Notes under the pieces: model-generated
What the model was told of the DNA's origin: nothing
Seen by the model: the letters and a program-made list of their open reading frames with translations, nothing else
Databases searched by the model: none
Made by a program: the position numbers and the translations under genes
NCBI RefSeq assembly: GCF_949628215.1
Contig: NC_134280.1
Location: forward strand, 10,489,795-10,553,794
From: Phalacrocorax aristotelis
Taxonomy: Eukaryota > Chordata > Aves > Suliformes > Phalacrocoracidae
Direction of reading: 5' to 3'
DNA length: 64,000 bases
Part shown: one piece after another, positions 1 to 14,200 of the stretch
Position numbering within the stretch: the stretch's first letter is position 1
How the letters are laid out: each line of letters opens with the position of its first letter

Positions 1-3000
1 AAACAGTAGAACAGCTAGAATCTGTTACCATTTCTTTCTTACATCCATATTTAAAACCTATGCATATCTGAACAGATGAGGATGAAGCTCAGTTTCAAGT
101 GAGTAAACTTTTATTCTTTATTACATATCTTGTGCTGCATCTGAGAGAACAAAGATAGAGCACCATGGGTTGCTTTGAAACTTTTATAATGCCAATTTCT
201 TTTTACCTCAAAAAAGCTGCGTGAAAGGGTTAATAAGATCTCGGTTTAAAGCCACAAGAACAAAGAGACTGAGAGTAAACTTTTACAGCCCTGCCTCACA
301 CTTTACATTAGTCTCACTTCTGGTGGAAGGATGGGAGAGGGGAATGTTTGTTTTCCAATTTCCAGCAGGCAAATGATGGACATGCCAGTATAGAGATTTG
401 ATTGCAACTTTTAAGTTCCTTGCATAAATTAAAAATGGGTGAAAAGATATTAGGGATGCCTACTTAATGCTATTAATATCTTAGGTTCATAGCAGTATCA
501 TGAAAAAACCATGCTTGTGGAGTTTGTGATTTCCAGTCAGATGCTTGCCCATCAAATACAGTATCGATTTCCCTTATTTACTGCTCAGTGTTTGATCCAC
601 CTGAGGAAACCCAGCATGACTCTACCTCCATCAGATACCAAGGTAATTACTCAATCCTGTATGATTATGCAAAGCACTCAAAGAGGCCCAGATCTTGATT
701 TCAAAACCTGTTCAAGACATTAGCAAGCCCTGGCTGAAGTCCTTGGCTATTAACAGTGCTGATCTGAATGTCAATACCGTGATAGCAGAAGGAGAGGAAC
801 CTTTCCTGTCCCCCTCTTTCAGACCATTAACTCTCTGCAGCACAGAGTTGGGCTCTGCAGCCCAGTTCCTGAGAGGGGTACTGAGCCGGTGGGACTGCTC
901 AGAGAAGAGAGGGCTTCAGGGCTGCTCTCAAGAGTTTGATTGCCCTTATCGTAGCATGCCTAACTACATATTTTCTTTTCAAGCTCATATTTACATGTAC
1001 TAGAGTCTGAATATGCTTTTAATCTTCCAGTTTTATTAGAATTTTTGGTTAAAAAATGTGCATGACACCCCAGTAGACATATTTATAACAAGCAAGGGCA
1101 CAAGTTTCAATCACTTGTGAAGAAGCAGCCCTTCTAAATCTGTCAATCAGTCCATGCACAAAATGCACAGAGCATCAACTACTTTTTAGGTTATTTACTG
1201 TGAGTTATGTATCTGCCAATAAATCTAAAATGCAGGTCAAAGAATATGTAGCTCAAGTAAATCCATAAACGTAGCAGAAAAGCTTCACTAACTACCTCAG
1301 ATTGCCAAAGCTGAGGTCATTTCCTTGTTGTGAAAAATACTGAGGTCGATAAATTATTTTTATCACCTCTGGGGCAATGCAAACAGTTTCCCACAGATGC
1401 TGAAAGTATGATATGTTTTTTATTTAATATCAGAACACCACTTTTACACAGCTCTTAAAATATGAGGTCCAAGATTCTGCTTGTGCTTTAAGGCCCCAAT
1501 TCAGCAACATATTAAAACAGATGCTTCGGGTCCTGACATTAAACACGTGCCAAAGTGCTTTGTTGCATAGTCATAGATTGCTGAATTGGAGCCTAAAGGC
1601 TAAATCTTTCTCCCATGAAACTCGGAATTTTCCTTCCATTTTTCTTCAAGGAAAACAAAGTATTTATTCAAATATGATAGAAATAAACATTTTAAAACAT
1701 TTGAAAAGGCCTGTCTTTCAGAGATTACTGGGTGAGCAACAGCTCTGGAGGTAAACCTTGGACAAAAGTTGATGTAATGTTTTTTGCAACAGTTTGACCG
1801 GTGTTTATTTCAGGTTTAGTTAGCATTGTTTCCACAAAGAAAATAAAAATACATTGAACATGTAAAGCACATAAGCATGAATGGTGAACATCCTACAGAG
1901 AACTTTGGAGAAAACACCACTGAATTAACTTACAGTACATTTGTTAAACATGAGCAGCTCTAATAATGACATTTCATTTAACAATGCCCTTTGTCTTTTC
2001 AGTTCATCAGTTACCTATTTCAGTAATGAACTGCAGTCATACCATTCTGATTTTCTCCTAATGTAAAGGCTGAGATCACTTCACTTGCAGTGGAGCGTGA
2101 TGCTATTATTCTGTTTGTGGCTTAGGAAAAAAGCTATAGAATATATCACAATTGTAATTGGCTAACAAATACTAAAGTCTGTGATCAGTAAGGATACCAA
2201 TAATTTTGTTTAGCTTTCAATGGGAACAAGTAAAATTAAAAAAAAAGAAAAGGAAAGAAAGAAACTGTTGAAAATGCTCAGCGTTTCTATTTCATGAGGA
2301 GAGCAGTAAGTATTCAGCTGGGGAAAAAAAATGAGCCATGAATTAAACGTTACTTTAATTTTTTATCAACAGTCCATCAGTTAGGATGAATAATCTCAGT
2401 TGCAAAAATAAAATGGAGTTGCCAGCACTATTTAAGGAGGATTTTCTAAAGAACTACAGGAAGTCAGATTAACTGGATAATATCCCACTTTGCACTATGT
2501 AAACACCAGGCAGATAAAAATACCATAGGTCTACTTGATATGATCCATAAGTCTTACCAGGGATAATGAAGCTTACTTTCACTCATTTGCCTACCTTTTT
2601 GGGGGGTTTCTTAAATTTCAAGGGCTTTTTCATTGCCTTTCTAGCTGCATGAGAAACATTTGAACCAGGATGCTGTTTTCACTTTTCTATTCACAGTGAT
2701 CCATTCAACGTATTTTTAGAGCTCACCAAAACCATTTAATTAGCAGAGGCTGGTGTTCAGCACATCATAATCTTTTCCGAACTGAACCAAGTCTGCCCAA
2801 TTTCCAATAGATCTTTGGAAAACTGCTTTTCACTGTGTGCTGCATCTATAGATCTCTCTCAATTACCCACAGTAAATTTAGGCATTGTACAAGAGCAAAT
2901 TTTACAGTCCATGAAGAGATGAAGTGAAATCTAGATGAAATTCATTGTGACAGATTCTCAGTTAGTGCCCTGATGTGTCTGTATTACAGAAGATAGACAT

Positions 3001-6000
3001 TCTATTAGCATGGAAGCTCCCATAATGGACTGTGAATCATTTCAGGTAATAGAGATGCCAACTGGAATGACTGAAAAGCACTATTGAATTCCATTAGAGC
3101 TCTTTGTTTTTAAATCAGTCATTTCTTTGTGAATATCCAACTATATACTTCTTGACCCTAGCTGAGAGTAATAATTGTGAACTAATATTACAAAACATTA
3201 ATCTGAGTTACTGTTCAATTAATGTTTCTGTTCGAAGGTTATTTTTGTGCTGCAAATGTGAAGGAGACTGTGGCTTGTATTACAAATATGTATTTGGACT
3301 TGAGCTAGTGCAGAATGCAATTTCCAGTTATATTTCTGTCTGCACTGTATTCAGTCTCATCTCATTAGCTGTAAGAAAACTCGGGTATTGGCTTTTCTTT
3401 TTCTGAAGTCATTCTACCAGAATAAAATAACTATAATCAACAAATCCATAAAGATAAACATTTTTATAAGAAATGCCACAAATAGTCTTCTTTCATTTAG
3501 GTGCTTGGTTAATTATCAGCAAAATAACTAACACCATATCCTGTTACCCAAACAGCCCCACCTTATCTATCAATCATGTACGATTTATCAGACTTGATAA
3601 TTGCCTGGATAATTAACACAGAATTTAGGTTTAGTCAGTGTGCTGAAACCTCAGAAATGCCTGCATAATTGCCATTTGTGTAGTAGATGAAGTTATGAAT
3701 AATTCTTTTTCACATAAATATGAAGGCTGGCTTGCAGGCAGCGCATATTTCCTCACCCATTGCCATTAATGCAGATATGTCATACAAGCGGTATGGCGTT
3801 GCCACATGTTAACTATATGTGTATAGTCAAAGTAATAAAAACACATATCTATAAAAGAAGGAAAAAAAATCTTTCCCTTTGTTTATAAGTACCACAGCTT
3901 CTTTCCTGAGGAAGTACAGAAGGAAGATTGAAGGAAAATTAGTCTATTCAGTACAGTGGCAACCGGATTTGAATCTCTGTAGTATTCTCACATAAATCCT
4001 TTGGGAAGACTTTAAAAAAAGTAGGCTCTATATCTTCTGTCTACGATCATCTATCTTCACATCAGAACAAGCAACATTATCCTTATATGCTAGAGTATCT
4101 GTGTCTACAGCTTGAAAATGAGACTCTCCTTAATGTTGTAATGACAGGTGTAAGATTAACTTTGTTAGGTGTCTAGCCACTCATGCAAACTAAATTAAAT
4201 TAATGGAACAAATTTCTCTCATAATTAAGATAAAAATTCATGTCAGCTGTAACCTTGCTGTACACTAATTATATACAAATGATTTATCATCTGCTTCGCC
4301 CAGAATATTAATCCTCAACTCATTGATAACTGCAGCCAGTGTTAAGAGATGAGAGTTGATTAACTATGACAGATTGGGCGACCACAGTACCAAGTGCCTG
4401 AACAACCAGTGAAACCCATAATATTCAAATAGCACTTCTTATTTAAAAATGCATTCCCATGGAAACAGATGCATGTTTAATGAGGGATATGGAGATTATT
4501 TCAATAATGACTGATATTGGAACAGTGGGCAGAACTAATCAATAATAATTAAGCCCTTAGCCTGGTTAAGATACTGTTCTATAAAGCAGGTTGTATACAC
4601 AGTAGTGAGATACTAGTTTGGGCCATGTTACATATAATGTCTTCATGCATTGTTGTTGCTTACTTATTTTTCCTACTGCAGAAGGTATGGCATAGTTCAC
4701 ACATATTACAAAACCAATAGTCTAGTTTTGGCTCCCACCAGCTCTAATAAAAAGAAGAAACTGATGCTGCCAACAGCCCTTTGAAAGTCCAAATGGAAAG
4801 TCCTGTGATAATTATGCTCTGAGAAATGGTACGTCTTTATGAAAATGTTGTTCTACAAAAAAACCCACAACCCAAACAACAAACAAAACCCAAGAACTCT
4901 TGAAGCATCATCTGTTAAACAGGTCACTGTTTGATGTCTTGGAATGTGACGTTATACTTTTACTTTAAATTACAATTACTAAAATTAACTTGTGAAACCT
5001 TTAAAAAAAAAGCTATTAGTCTATATTTTTTTTAAGTAGCTGATATGTATTTTTGGGAAGATTGTCAGTTAATAATGTATCCTTTAATGACTAAAAAATA
5101 TGCAAAATCCCAGACATGTTGAAGAATTACAGTTCTGGGCATGGGGTTTTTTTGGTATTAATTCTGTCTCCTGAGGAGAGCTTTTTCATACTAATTGCTC
5201 ACTGAGACTCCAAGAATACCTGTCAGAATGAAGACAAAACCCCAGTCTTGTACCTAGGCACTAATAAGGCACAACCAGCAAGCTGAATGAACTAAGTAAT
5301 ATTGCTGTAAATGAATTAGTTTCCTGAAAAGTTGGTGTGTCTGAAGCCTAGTTACGTGTGGAAAGAAAACCTAATTGCTAATATAAAACTGAAGGCAATT
5401 ATTAAGTTAACACAGAGCGTGAAGCTGTTATTCACACTGGTAAGCTGGGACGAGCCATGTTAAATACTGCTTCATTTACTGCATCAGGGGTACAGCCTGG
5501 TCTTCAGAATACTCCAATGGCCAAGAGAGCTGGAGAGAGGTTCCCAGAGCTCCCCTCCTAACCAGGCACTGCAGTCACAACTCAAAGCCTTCCTGTTGAC
5601 CAAAGTACTGTGATTCTGACATAAAGGAACAAAATCAAAGAAATTGGCTCCTACCCTATGGCTGCTCGGTGACTGGATTTTAAGAGAGCCAACCCTTCTC
5701 AGTCTGCTAATTCTTAGTATGACAACACCTATCCCTTTGGAAGTGGAATGGCTAATTTCACATAGGCTATACCAGGATTATGTTTTAAATGAGAGTTTGA
5801 GCCTTTTCCAGAGCTCACATGTTCCTTGATATCCACTCAACACCTGCCACAAGTGTTCCTGTACAGGTAGCTCCAAAGCTTGGCTTGGATGAAAATTTGA
5901 GCTCCTACTATTGACTATAGAGCCAGCTGCATGCCAGCTCACCGCAGAGACGGGCTGGACACAACAGATGGTGTGCTGCAGGTTTGTCAGTGCATTGTAG

Positions 6001-9000
6001 TGACATTGCGGGCTGGTATTGAGCGGACAAACCAGCCTGCCCTCTGGAAATTGCACACAGCCTGGGCTTCAGCTGCCCAGAGGAAAAGAAGAACCAAAAC
6101 ACCAGAGCCCAGCCATTCCAGCACTGGCAGTCTCGACACCTAGATGACAGATCAGGGGCTGCTTTCTACCTGCCAGTATAGACTCAGCCTCTCAGAAAAA
6201 TATTTGAGTCACCAGCCTATGAAGTAAATATTCTGTTTCATAATAATGGTCCTTTTCAGCCTCCAGTCCCATGAGGGTCTTTTTTTTTTAGCCTTTGTCT
6301 TCTGTTCTTCAACAGAAATTAAAGTCCCACTTAAACAAAAGAGAAAATATGAACTTTATGGGAAATAAAAATTCAAACATTTCTTTCTCAACATTTCTAG
6401 CTATTTCAGAGCTAATTGCCTTTGAATTTGCAAATGCAGATAATGAGAAGAATCGTATGTATATGGAATTGAAGACAATATGTGCAAAGCAAGTCAAGTA
6501 CTTGATATCCAATTTAACTTGGAGTTGGATATCAACTTTAAATAAGCAAAAAGGCCATAAGTTCTTTTCATCATCTTTTCCTTAGGGGATACATATCTGC
6601 TATGAACCTAACCAACTACAGTACATCACTGATCCTCTATGCCAGTGCTAATGAATGAACATGTACATGGCAGAACAGAGATGGATCATCGGCACTGCAG
6701 GTCTGATGTAACCGCCGGACATTGCCCTACACATTTCTATCAAGATTCAACGAGTGCAAAGGTTTTTGTGTATACTGCCTTTCAGGCCTTTGGCATCACG
6801 GCACAGAAGCAATCAGCAGTAAAAATACATTATAATGAAAGCATAAAAGAAGTTCCTCATGTAAAGTGTCTTTTCTGAGCAATTTTTTATGTGGTATGGC
6901 ATGAAAACCTTCACCTACTAATGCCAACAACATCTAGTAAGTAGGTGAGCTAGACTATGTCTCCACACCAAACTGGTGCACCAGTGGACTGCACCAAAGC
7001 AAGCATGTAACAGCCACAGCAGGCTAGGCGGTACTGCAATTTGCAGAAGCACCCTTTCCAGCAAAGCAAGCAGCAGCTCCCACCAATACAACCGTCCCAT
7101 TCAACACTTTGGCCCTACAGCAGGTAGGATTACATAGCTGCTCTCGTGGTTGGAGTATGTTGCAGCTCAACAGTAGCTACTATTGCTTTTTTTTTTTTTA
7201 ATTTCTTTCTTCTAATAAAGAAATCCAGGCATGGAAATAGCTACCTGTCTTTCTAGAGCACATAGGACTTAATGGACCAATTTCAGGGGAAATGCCAATG
7301 TGGAAGGCAGTTGCACCCTTTGCTTAGGAAAAGTAGTGAACTAAAAAGAAAGTAGCACTCGTTAGAGAGGAGGCACGCAGTCATTTAGCACATCTTTTCT
7401 AGCAGAAACTCAGCATGGACGTCTGGCAGTGATAGTGTCTAAATCCAGCCTTCTGGGAAAGGCTAAAACAGGTCTATATTGATTAGCTACTTTGGCTAAC
7501 TGCTCGAGGTAGGAATTAGGAACACACTGGTAGCCCTCATTGCTATCAGTTAGAGTAATAGCTGAAAGAAAATACACCACCTTTGATAGATTTCCTCCAG
7601 TTTAACAGACACAAGGAGAAGCAGATGCCAAAACCAGATAGCGTTCTTGTCCTAAATCTCTTTTGCACAATGAATTAGTCTTACCTCAAGCATCTTCTGC
7701 CCCCTCAACTCAGAGTAAGAAGCAAGAAGTGGGATTATGCACTGCCATCTGACTTCCCCAGCAGTAACACTTCATTCCATTGATCAGGCTCTGCAAACAA
7801 TGCAATTATTTCAGAGGAGAGTGCAGTGAGCCCTAGGTTTGCTACTTCCAATTATTACTGAGGAGCATCAAACTACCCAGCCATTTTCCTACAGCCATCT
7901 TTAAAAAAGGCAATGATCTCTATGTGCTGCTAACCTAATGAGGGCTGTGTGTGACAGAGTCGTGGATACATTTTCTCACCAGCCTAATGAGGAAGGTGAC
8001 AGACAGTGAAACAGTTCACACTTGAGTAATTTTCTAGTCATCAGCAACTGCAGCGTTCATGGTAGCAGAACCCAGAGAAGGGACAGAGAGATATACAATA
8101 AAAACACACTGGCTCCATTGGCCAGAATAAGTTATCACTGGGATAGAGGTCCTGGGGCAAACTCCCTTAGGAAATTCAAACAAAAAGAGTCAATTTAAGG
8201 CATCTCTAGCAGTGCATTCAATTAAAATTAAATTTAAAAAGTAGGATCAGCTGTTGGGCTGTTAGGCCACCTGCCCAAAGGAAGAAAAAAATTAGAGATG
8301 TAACGAACCTTTACTCCCGATGTCTGCAAGCTGCTCGCAAATGACTGAATAGTACCGGCTTCTCACTACCGTCCATTCAGCATGAAGTCCAGTTCTCCTT
8401 CTTTGCCTCCCACCCCAAGAAGAAGAAAACCAGCAGCAGATAGCTCATTATCCATATTGACAGCAAGTGTTTGCATGAAAAATGCTGTCCTTCTTACATT
8501 TTTAACATACTGGCAACTTCTTCCAGTGAAATTGTTATTTCTCAAGGGAATGTTACGATGAGCCAAGCCTTGGAACAGCCACTGGCACAGGCTCCAGGAT
8601 TGATACCATGAGGAAATAGCAAAAGCTGTGCAGAGCTATGCAGTTCTCCGAGCAGTATGTTACTGCACCCCAGCACCTCCCACTGCCCTGATGGTCAGGT
8701 ATAGGAGTGGAGAAGAGCTACAGCCCAGGTGCAAGGGAAAGAGTCCTTCCCAAAGATGGAATAACCAACCAGTCCAAGGACTGTTTCACCTTCCAATGGT
8801 GTGATCCAGATCTTGAAAGGAAGAGAAGTCACATCAGACCTTCTTATCCCTTCTTGATCCCTCTTCTTGGATACTGCAGTTTTAACCAGTGACAAAATAT
8901 TGCGGCTGCCTCCCTTCCTTCTTCTCTCAGACGAAGAGAGAAGACATTTGATGCTTCTGGGACAAATAAAGCATCAGCTGCACACGGTCCACCCACCTAA

Positions 9001-10920
9001 CCCCAGAGCTGTCCCCCTGTGGACTGGCCTGACTCCCTAAACAGAAGGGATCTTAGGAAATGAATAGTCTTGTGGTTCCTCACCTGGATCCTTCTGCTGT
9101 GGCCCTTCCTGCCATGTGTGGGAGCCAACATGTGGGCAGAGGGACAAGCCCTGTTTGCTTTCTAGCTGTGCTGGAGTCATTTCACGGAGAGCTGTGGACA
9201 CACTTTGGAGACGCAGCAATTAGGTATGGTAGAGCTCATGCTGCCCTTCCAGATCCGGTGCTGCTCTGCAGGCAGCAATCATCTCCCTTGCTGCTTCAGC
9301 ACAGCTCCTTCTTTGAGCTCCTCTGTGGGAGCTGGATGATGCCAAAAATGCCTAAACTCACCTCCTGCTGCACCTGGGACAAGTACACGGGCTAGAGGGT
9401 GGATCAAAATACCTTCCAATGATCACAGCAGCAACAGATGAGCAATTAAATCCTACCCTGCAAGAGCTGTCCATAACCCCTGGACAGAGCACACATCGCG
9501 GTCTCTTCCACTGAGGGTAGAGCAGCTCTCTGGCAGAGCTTTGGCGTAGTGTTGATTAGCTAATTCTCACAATCTCTCCATAAGTCATTTCTGTGCCAGC
9601 TTTGCAGGCTGATGTGGAAGTGAATGACTTGCCAGGAGTCACCACAGGCACAGATGCAGTTAGCCAGGAACGGAACTCACACGTCTCAGCTCTGATCTTC
9701 AGCTTTGGCTGCTCGACCAAAACCTGTTTATCCAAGCTCACTGTGAGCTTGGATGAACTCTTGTTTTCTCTGATGTTTCTCCTTGCGTGTGTGAAAGCAT
9801 TCCCTTTGGCTTGTGACAGAAGGCCTGCGGTTCAGGAGGTAACTGGGCTCTGAGTCAGGTGCCTCTGTTCTTCTACCATGTCTGCTACTGCTTCCCTGCA
9901 GGACCTAAGGAAAGGCATTTAAACTCATTGAATCACACGTGTCATGTTGGAAGAACCCAAAATTGCTTCTAAAACGTTGTTGTGTCAGCGCAGCGTAGTG
10001 CAGGGCAGTGCAGTTCAGGGCTGTGCTTATTTGTTCCTGGCTGGCTCTGGATCTGAATCCCCTGGCCTGGGCTTTGTGGTCCACTGAGCTTCGCTCTACT
10101 TCTGGCCAGAGTCAGGCATCCCTTGACCGCATCCCACACACAGAGCAGCCATGCACAATCTGTGCATACTCTATTTTCTTCTTTTTAAAAACACAAAAGC
10201 ATTCAGCCAGCGTAAATCCAAACAACCCAGGGTGCATCTTCCTACCAGTCACCTAATAGAGAGGATTGCAGACTCTGCCGCTGTGGCACAACTGGTGCAG
10301 CATTTGGGCTTGACTTACAACTGGGATAAGCCAATAAACACTAGGGTTTTCTAAAAGGTGTAAGGGAATTAGGTGCTTTTATCTCCCTGACTTTCACTGG
10401 GGCTCAGCATTCAATTCCTTTAGGCTATTTTAAAGACCCCTGTCTAGAAGAAGAAACTGGCTTTTACAGGCACAACACAAACATTAAACTACTTTGAATA
10501 ACTCTCCATGTGGAACTGCTCATGTGCAATAAAAATGGCAGCGTTTTTCAGTATAAAAAATAATTTACTTCTTGAAATCATAAATCATTCACTTCTTGAA
10601 TTGTTTGGGTGTCAGGGGATAAACTGTTAAATCCATATTTAGTACCTAACTCAAAGTCCTGCTTGATTTTTGGAAGTACTGCATGCTCTTCACCTGGGAA
10701 AACTTGTACATCAGATGCCTCAGATACAAGTGCTTAAATTTGATCTTATATGCTTACATTTAAAAACTCCACCCAACACTTAAGGGTGATCTGCAAAGGA
10801 AACTGAAAGTCAGTTAAAAACTCTTCTGAGCATTTTCAAAAATTACACAGTGGAAGGCACTCCAGCTAGAAATGCATTTCAACTAATTTTTCATAAATGT
10901 CTTCCTTGTAAAATTCTGCC
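1..10920. other. Gene-free AT-rich intergenic DNA
   Basis: I see no coding exon, RNA gene or full transposon. Open frames are all short and resemble nothing I know. A cluster of GATA-type motifs (3563-3612) and an AT-rich stretch dense in homeodomain motifs (about 4180-4575) are noted separately. An A/C-rich run (AAAAACCCACAACCC-like) occurs near 4857-4892. Confidence 0.6.
4180..4575. promoter_or_regulatory. Candidate conserved non-coding element rich in homeodomain-type motifs
   Basis: The stretch contains many TAATTA/ATTAAT cores. It also contains GTTGATTAAC at 4355-4364, a MEIS/TGIF-type TGACAG at 4367-4372, and CTAATCAATAATAATTAAG near 4535. It has no simple repeat and looks like developmental enhancer DNA. 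Conservation was not tested, and AT-rich DNA produces such motifs by chance. Confidence 0.2.
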
Positions 10921-11240
10921 TTGCTCATGACAGATATCCTAGAACATGATAGCTCTGGCCATGACAGCCATGAGCTGGATCATCCAGCGGAGGCAGGGAG
11001 CGAAGAACTGGTCACGTGGTGGGAACCAGCCGGTTGTGTCAGGCACATGGGTCATCAGGACGGGAAAGAGCCCGTGGTGCAGTGCTGCAAAGGCAAGACG
11101 TACTGCCCTCATGGTGGGAGATGGGAGATGACAGCACACTGCGTGATCCTCACCATCAACATACTGGATTTGACAAGTCTGCATACCAGGAATCTAACTG
11201 CAGACCAGGTAATTTTAATGCCCAGAATGCCGTTCTGAGT
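10921..11240. other. Unidentified GC-rich block with overlapping open frames on both strands
   Basis: About 280 bp stands out in GC content from its AT-rich flanks and is open in several frames: + strand 10921-11238 and 11016-11288, and - strand 10939-11184. A donor-like CCAG|GTAATT lies at 11209 on the + strand. I do not recognise any of the translations. Options are an exon of an unannotated transcript, a decayed processed pseudogene, or chance. No function is assigned. Confidence 0.25.
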
Positions 11241-14200
11241 GTCTGCATAGAAGTTTGCCCCAGTCTAGATATGGTGCAGCATTTTTAGATGGGCCTTAGT
11301 GAAACTTCTGCACTCCCTGTATATAGATGGACACACAGAATCTGCCAAAAAAATGTTCAGCCAACCAGGAAGTGTCAAGAGGATTTTATACAGGAAAAAA
11401 GATTTGAAGAAACTGAGTGGTTATGTCAATGTTCATCCTGCTTTGTAGTTCACCTTAACTGATCCTGTATGTGAGCCAAAACCCCCGAGACAAGAAATGT
11501 GTGCAAAAGATATAAAGCTGTGAAATGGTGGGACAAATAGCTTCTCTTCCTCTAGTAAAATGAAACAGCAGCTACTTCTGAAAAGAATCCATGTGCCAAA
11601 TCTGTAAATACGCTCTACCTCTTTTTATGCTGCTGCTATAATTAATGTAAGAACCTTTAAAATTCCTATCTGATACTTACACTTGTTATATCAACATATT
11701 TAATTCCAGAGCTACATCTTTTAGCAGGTTCTTTTACTTCATTCAAATCACTAATCGTTTAGATTCTCTCTGAAAGTCTTTCCTCCCTCGCTCCCCACGC
11801 ATGCTTAACCTAATTAACTATAAATGAGAAAAAATGCTATTCACATAAAAAGAAAATGTTAAACTATAAATTATCCAGTGCTCCCTCCTGAGGCTGGCAA
11901 CACCTCTCGCAGAAAAGCTCAAATGTTGGTGCAGTGTTCTTGGCTTACTATCCAGTTTCTGCCACCCAAAATCATTTTATACAATAGATTACTCTGCCAT
12001 TTTGTACATCTGGCAACATTTGCTGATACTAAGTCCTCTCCCGTGTTTTCAAGATTACACGAAGGAGGATTTCCAGGATGATTAATTGGAGAGAGAAAAT
12101 CATTCTTTTACATTTCAAGGAACATTTGCAGAAGACTAATGGTCATTTATAGAAATATGGCCTCTTTATACCCATTAATGTCTTCCAGTGCTCCCTGTGG
12201 GTCACACAATTAACCACCCATTTGTGTTTCTTTGCTGCTGTCGTCCCAAGGCCTCTCGGTTGTCATCATCAGTTGCAAACCTTCTGCTTTGCCATGGCCA
12301 GATCAAAAGGCCACCCAAGTCAGTGGAAGTGAGCCGTCTAAGGGACAGGGTTCTTGCTCTATATGGTTCTCCTCAAAATCCACTTTTTTCCAGAGGTTGT
12401 CAACTGCACTTTGCCAGATTCCACCCTGACAACCTTTTCCAAATGTATTTGTAAATCCAAATAAAAAGTAGAGAGATCCAATCCTTTATTTTCTCACTCT
12501 ATTCCCATGGTTTTGTGACTTTATTCATCTCACTCTCCAGTGGTGATGGAAGGGGCATTGCTGTGCCTAGCACAATATTGTTCTGATCCATAGCTAGAGC
12601 TCCAGAGTACTCTAGTATTTTATTGTTATTATCATTAGTGTTACATTGTTCATAATGATAACATTCATTTTCAGTGAAACCTGACATAAGGGATCCCTGT
12701 CCAGTAACATGCCAAACATGCACCCAGGTACCACATCACATCACGGGCACCACCAGGGATGCTGCGGCCCAAGCAAAGAGTGGCACGAGGCACTTCTGGG
12801 GTAAATGACCTTTCCATCACATTTTCTGTGGTTCCTTGCTGTCTGCTCTATCCTCCTGCCACTGCGGGACTTAGCGTCAGCACCCTGAGAGCACTAAGAG
12901 GCCTAATGGTCGAGGGATTAATATAACAGAGTATGTTGCCCTATTTTTTTTCCCCTTTTGCCAATGAAAGTAGACAGTGCTTGGGCAAAAGCCTCTTACA
13001 TGGACATTTTTGTACACCATTTCTTGGAATTGGCATTTAACCAGCTCTTGGTTTCACCCAGCACCAGTCCCATCGCACTGCTCAATGTCTACCCCGCGCA
13101 GCTGTCTGTGAGCTCCAAAACAGCTGTAGGTTAAACTGGGAGGGCAAGGTGCTTACAAATGAGGTAGGAAGTATGGGTCATCACACATGAATGGAAATCT
13201 TTTCTTTCCTTAGCCTATCATTATCCTTTCTCATTTTGATTTAACAGAAGATTAAAAAAAAAGTACATGTATGTTGAATAAAAGGCATAGTGTTATCAAA
13301 CTACCCACACATAAATAGTATTGTTTGATAATACCATCCATGCAACGAGCATGGGGTCAGTAAATGAGTTCTCAGTTATTCTGCATCCGTACAACAGGAA
13401 GATTTCTCTGCGGTGACCTGACAATGAGGAAGATCATCCTAAGGACTGGAGAACATCCCAATGCTGTCATCTCTCTTCCCCACCAAAAGGCTGCAGCCAC
13501 ATCCCTCGATACCTCCTGTATCCAGAATTCAGACATCACAAGGAAGCTGATGTTGTTTCACACAACGTCCAAATCGCTCACAGGACGCTGGTCCTAAGAT
13601 GCGTGGTGGTGTCACCTTCTAGTGGAGATGGCTGATGCCTAGAACAACTTCTCTTTCCAGGGAGGTAGAACGGTTACGGCAGTCAGCCAACACCAGGGAT
13701 GGGTATGTGTTTTGTTGGTTTGTTACAGTTTCCTTTGCTAGCCACGTAACTTGATTCAGGTATTTTATGAAATGCAAAATATCAACACCAGGTTTTTTTG
13801 CCCTGGTATCAGAAGAGACATAGGCAAGCATAGAAGAAAATTAAGAGAGAAAAAGCAGAAATGAGGACAACACTGATAAAACCAGGGAGGCATGCTATAT
13901 CACAAGTAAGTTAAAGAAGAGACAAACTGCTTATCTGCCCATTCCCATTCTCTGAAATTTTCCCCATTTTGATGGTGCTTGGTCACAGCCTGAGAAGAGA
14001 TGGGTCCTCCAGCTGTGCAGAGACAGTCTCAGACTGAAACAGGAAAGAGAAGTATAACCTACTTGCCATTCCTGAACTCCGTAAAAAGAAACAGAGAGAG
14101 GAAAAACTCAGGAACAAACTATTGGCATTTTGCTTTAGCCTTCCGGATAGCAAAACCATCAAGATGTGGATTTCATGAGTGTGTATGCATTACGTGGTTC

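Noticed and set aside
9935..9965. GAATCACACGTGTCATGTTGGAAG resembled a reversed CR1 end
   Set aside because: The match is short and diverged, and the sequence inside shows no CR1 3' UTR features.
10921..11240. Faint similarity of one plus-strand frame to the first part of a claudin (IALA..., spaced Trp residues, ALMV)
   Set aside because: The spacing is only approximate, frameshifts are needed, and the defining claudin W-GLW-C-C motif is not intact. Left unidentified.
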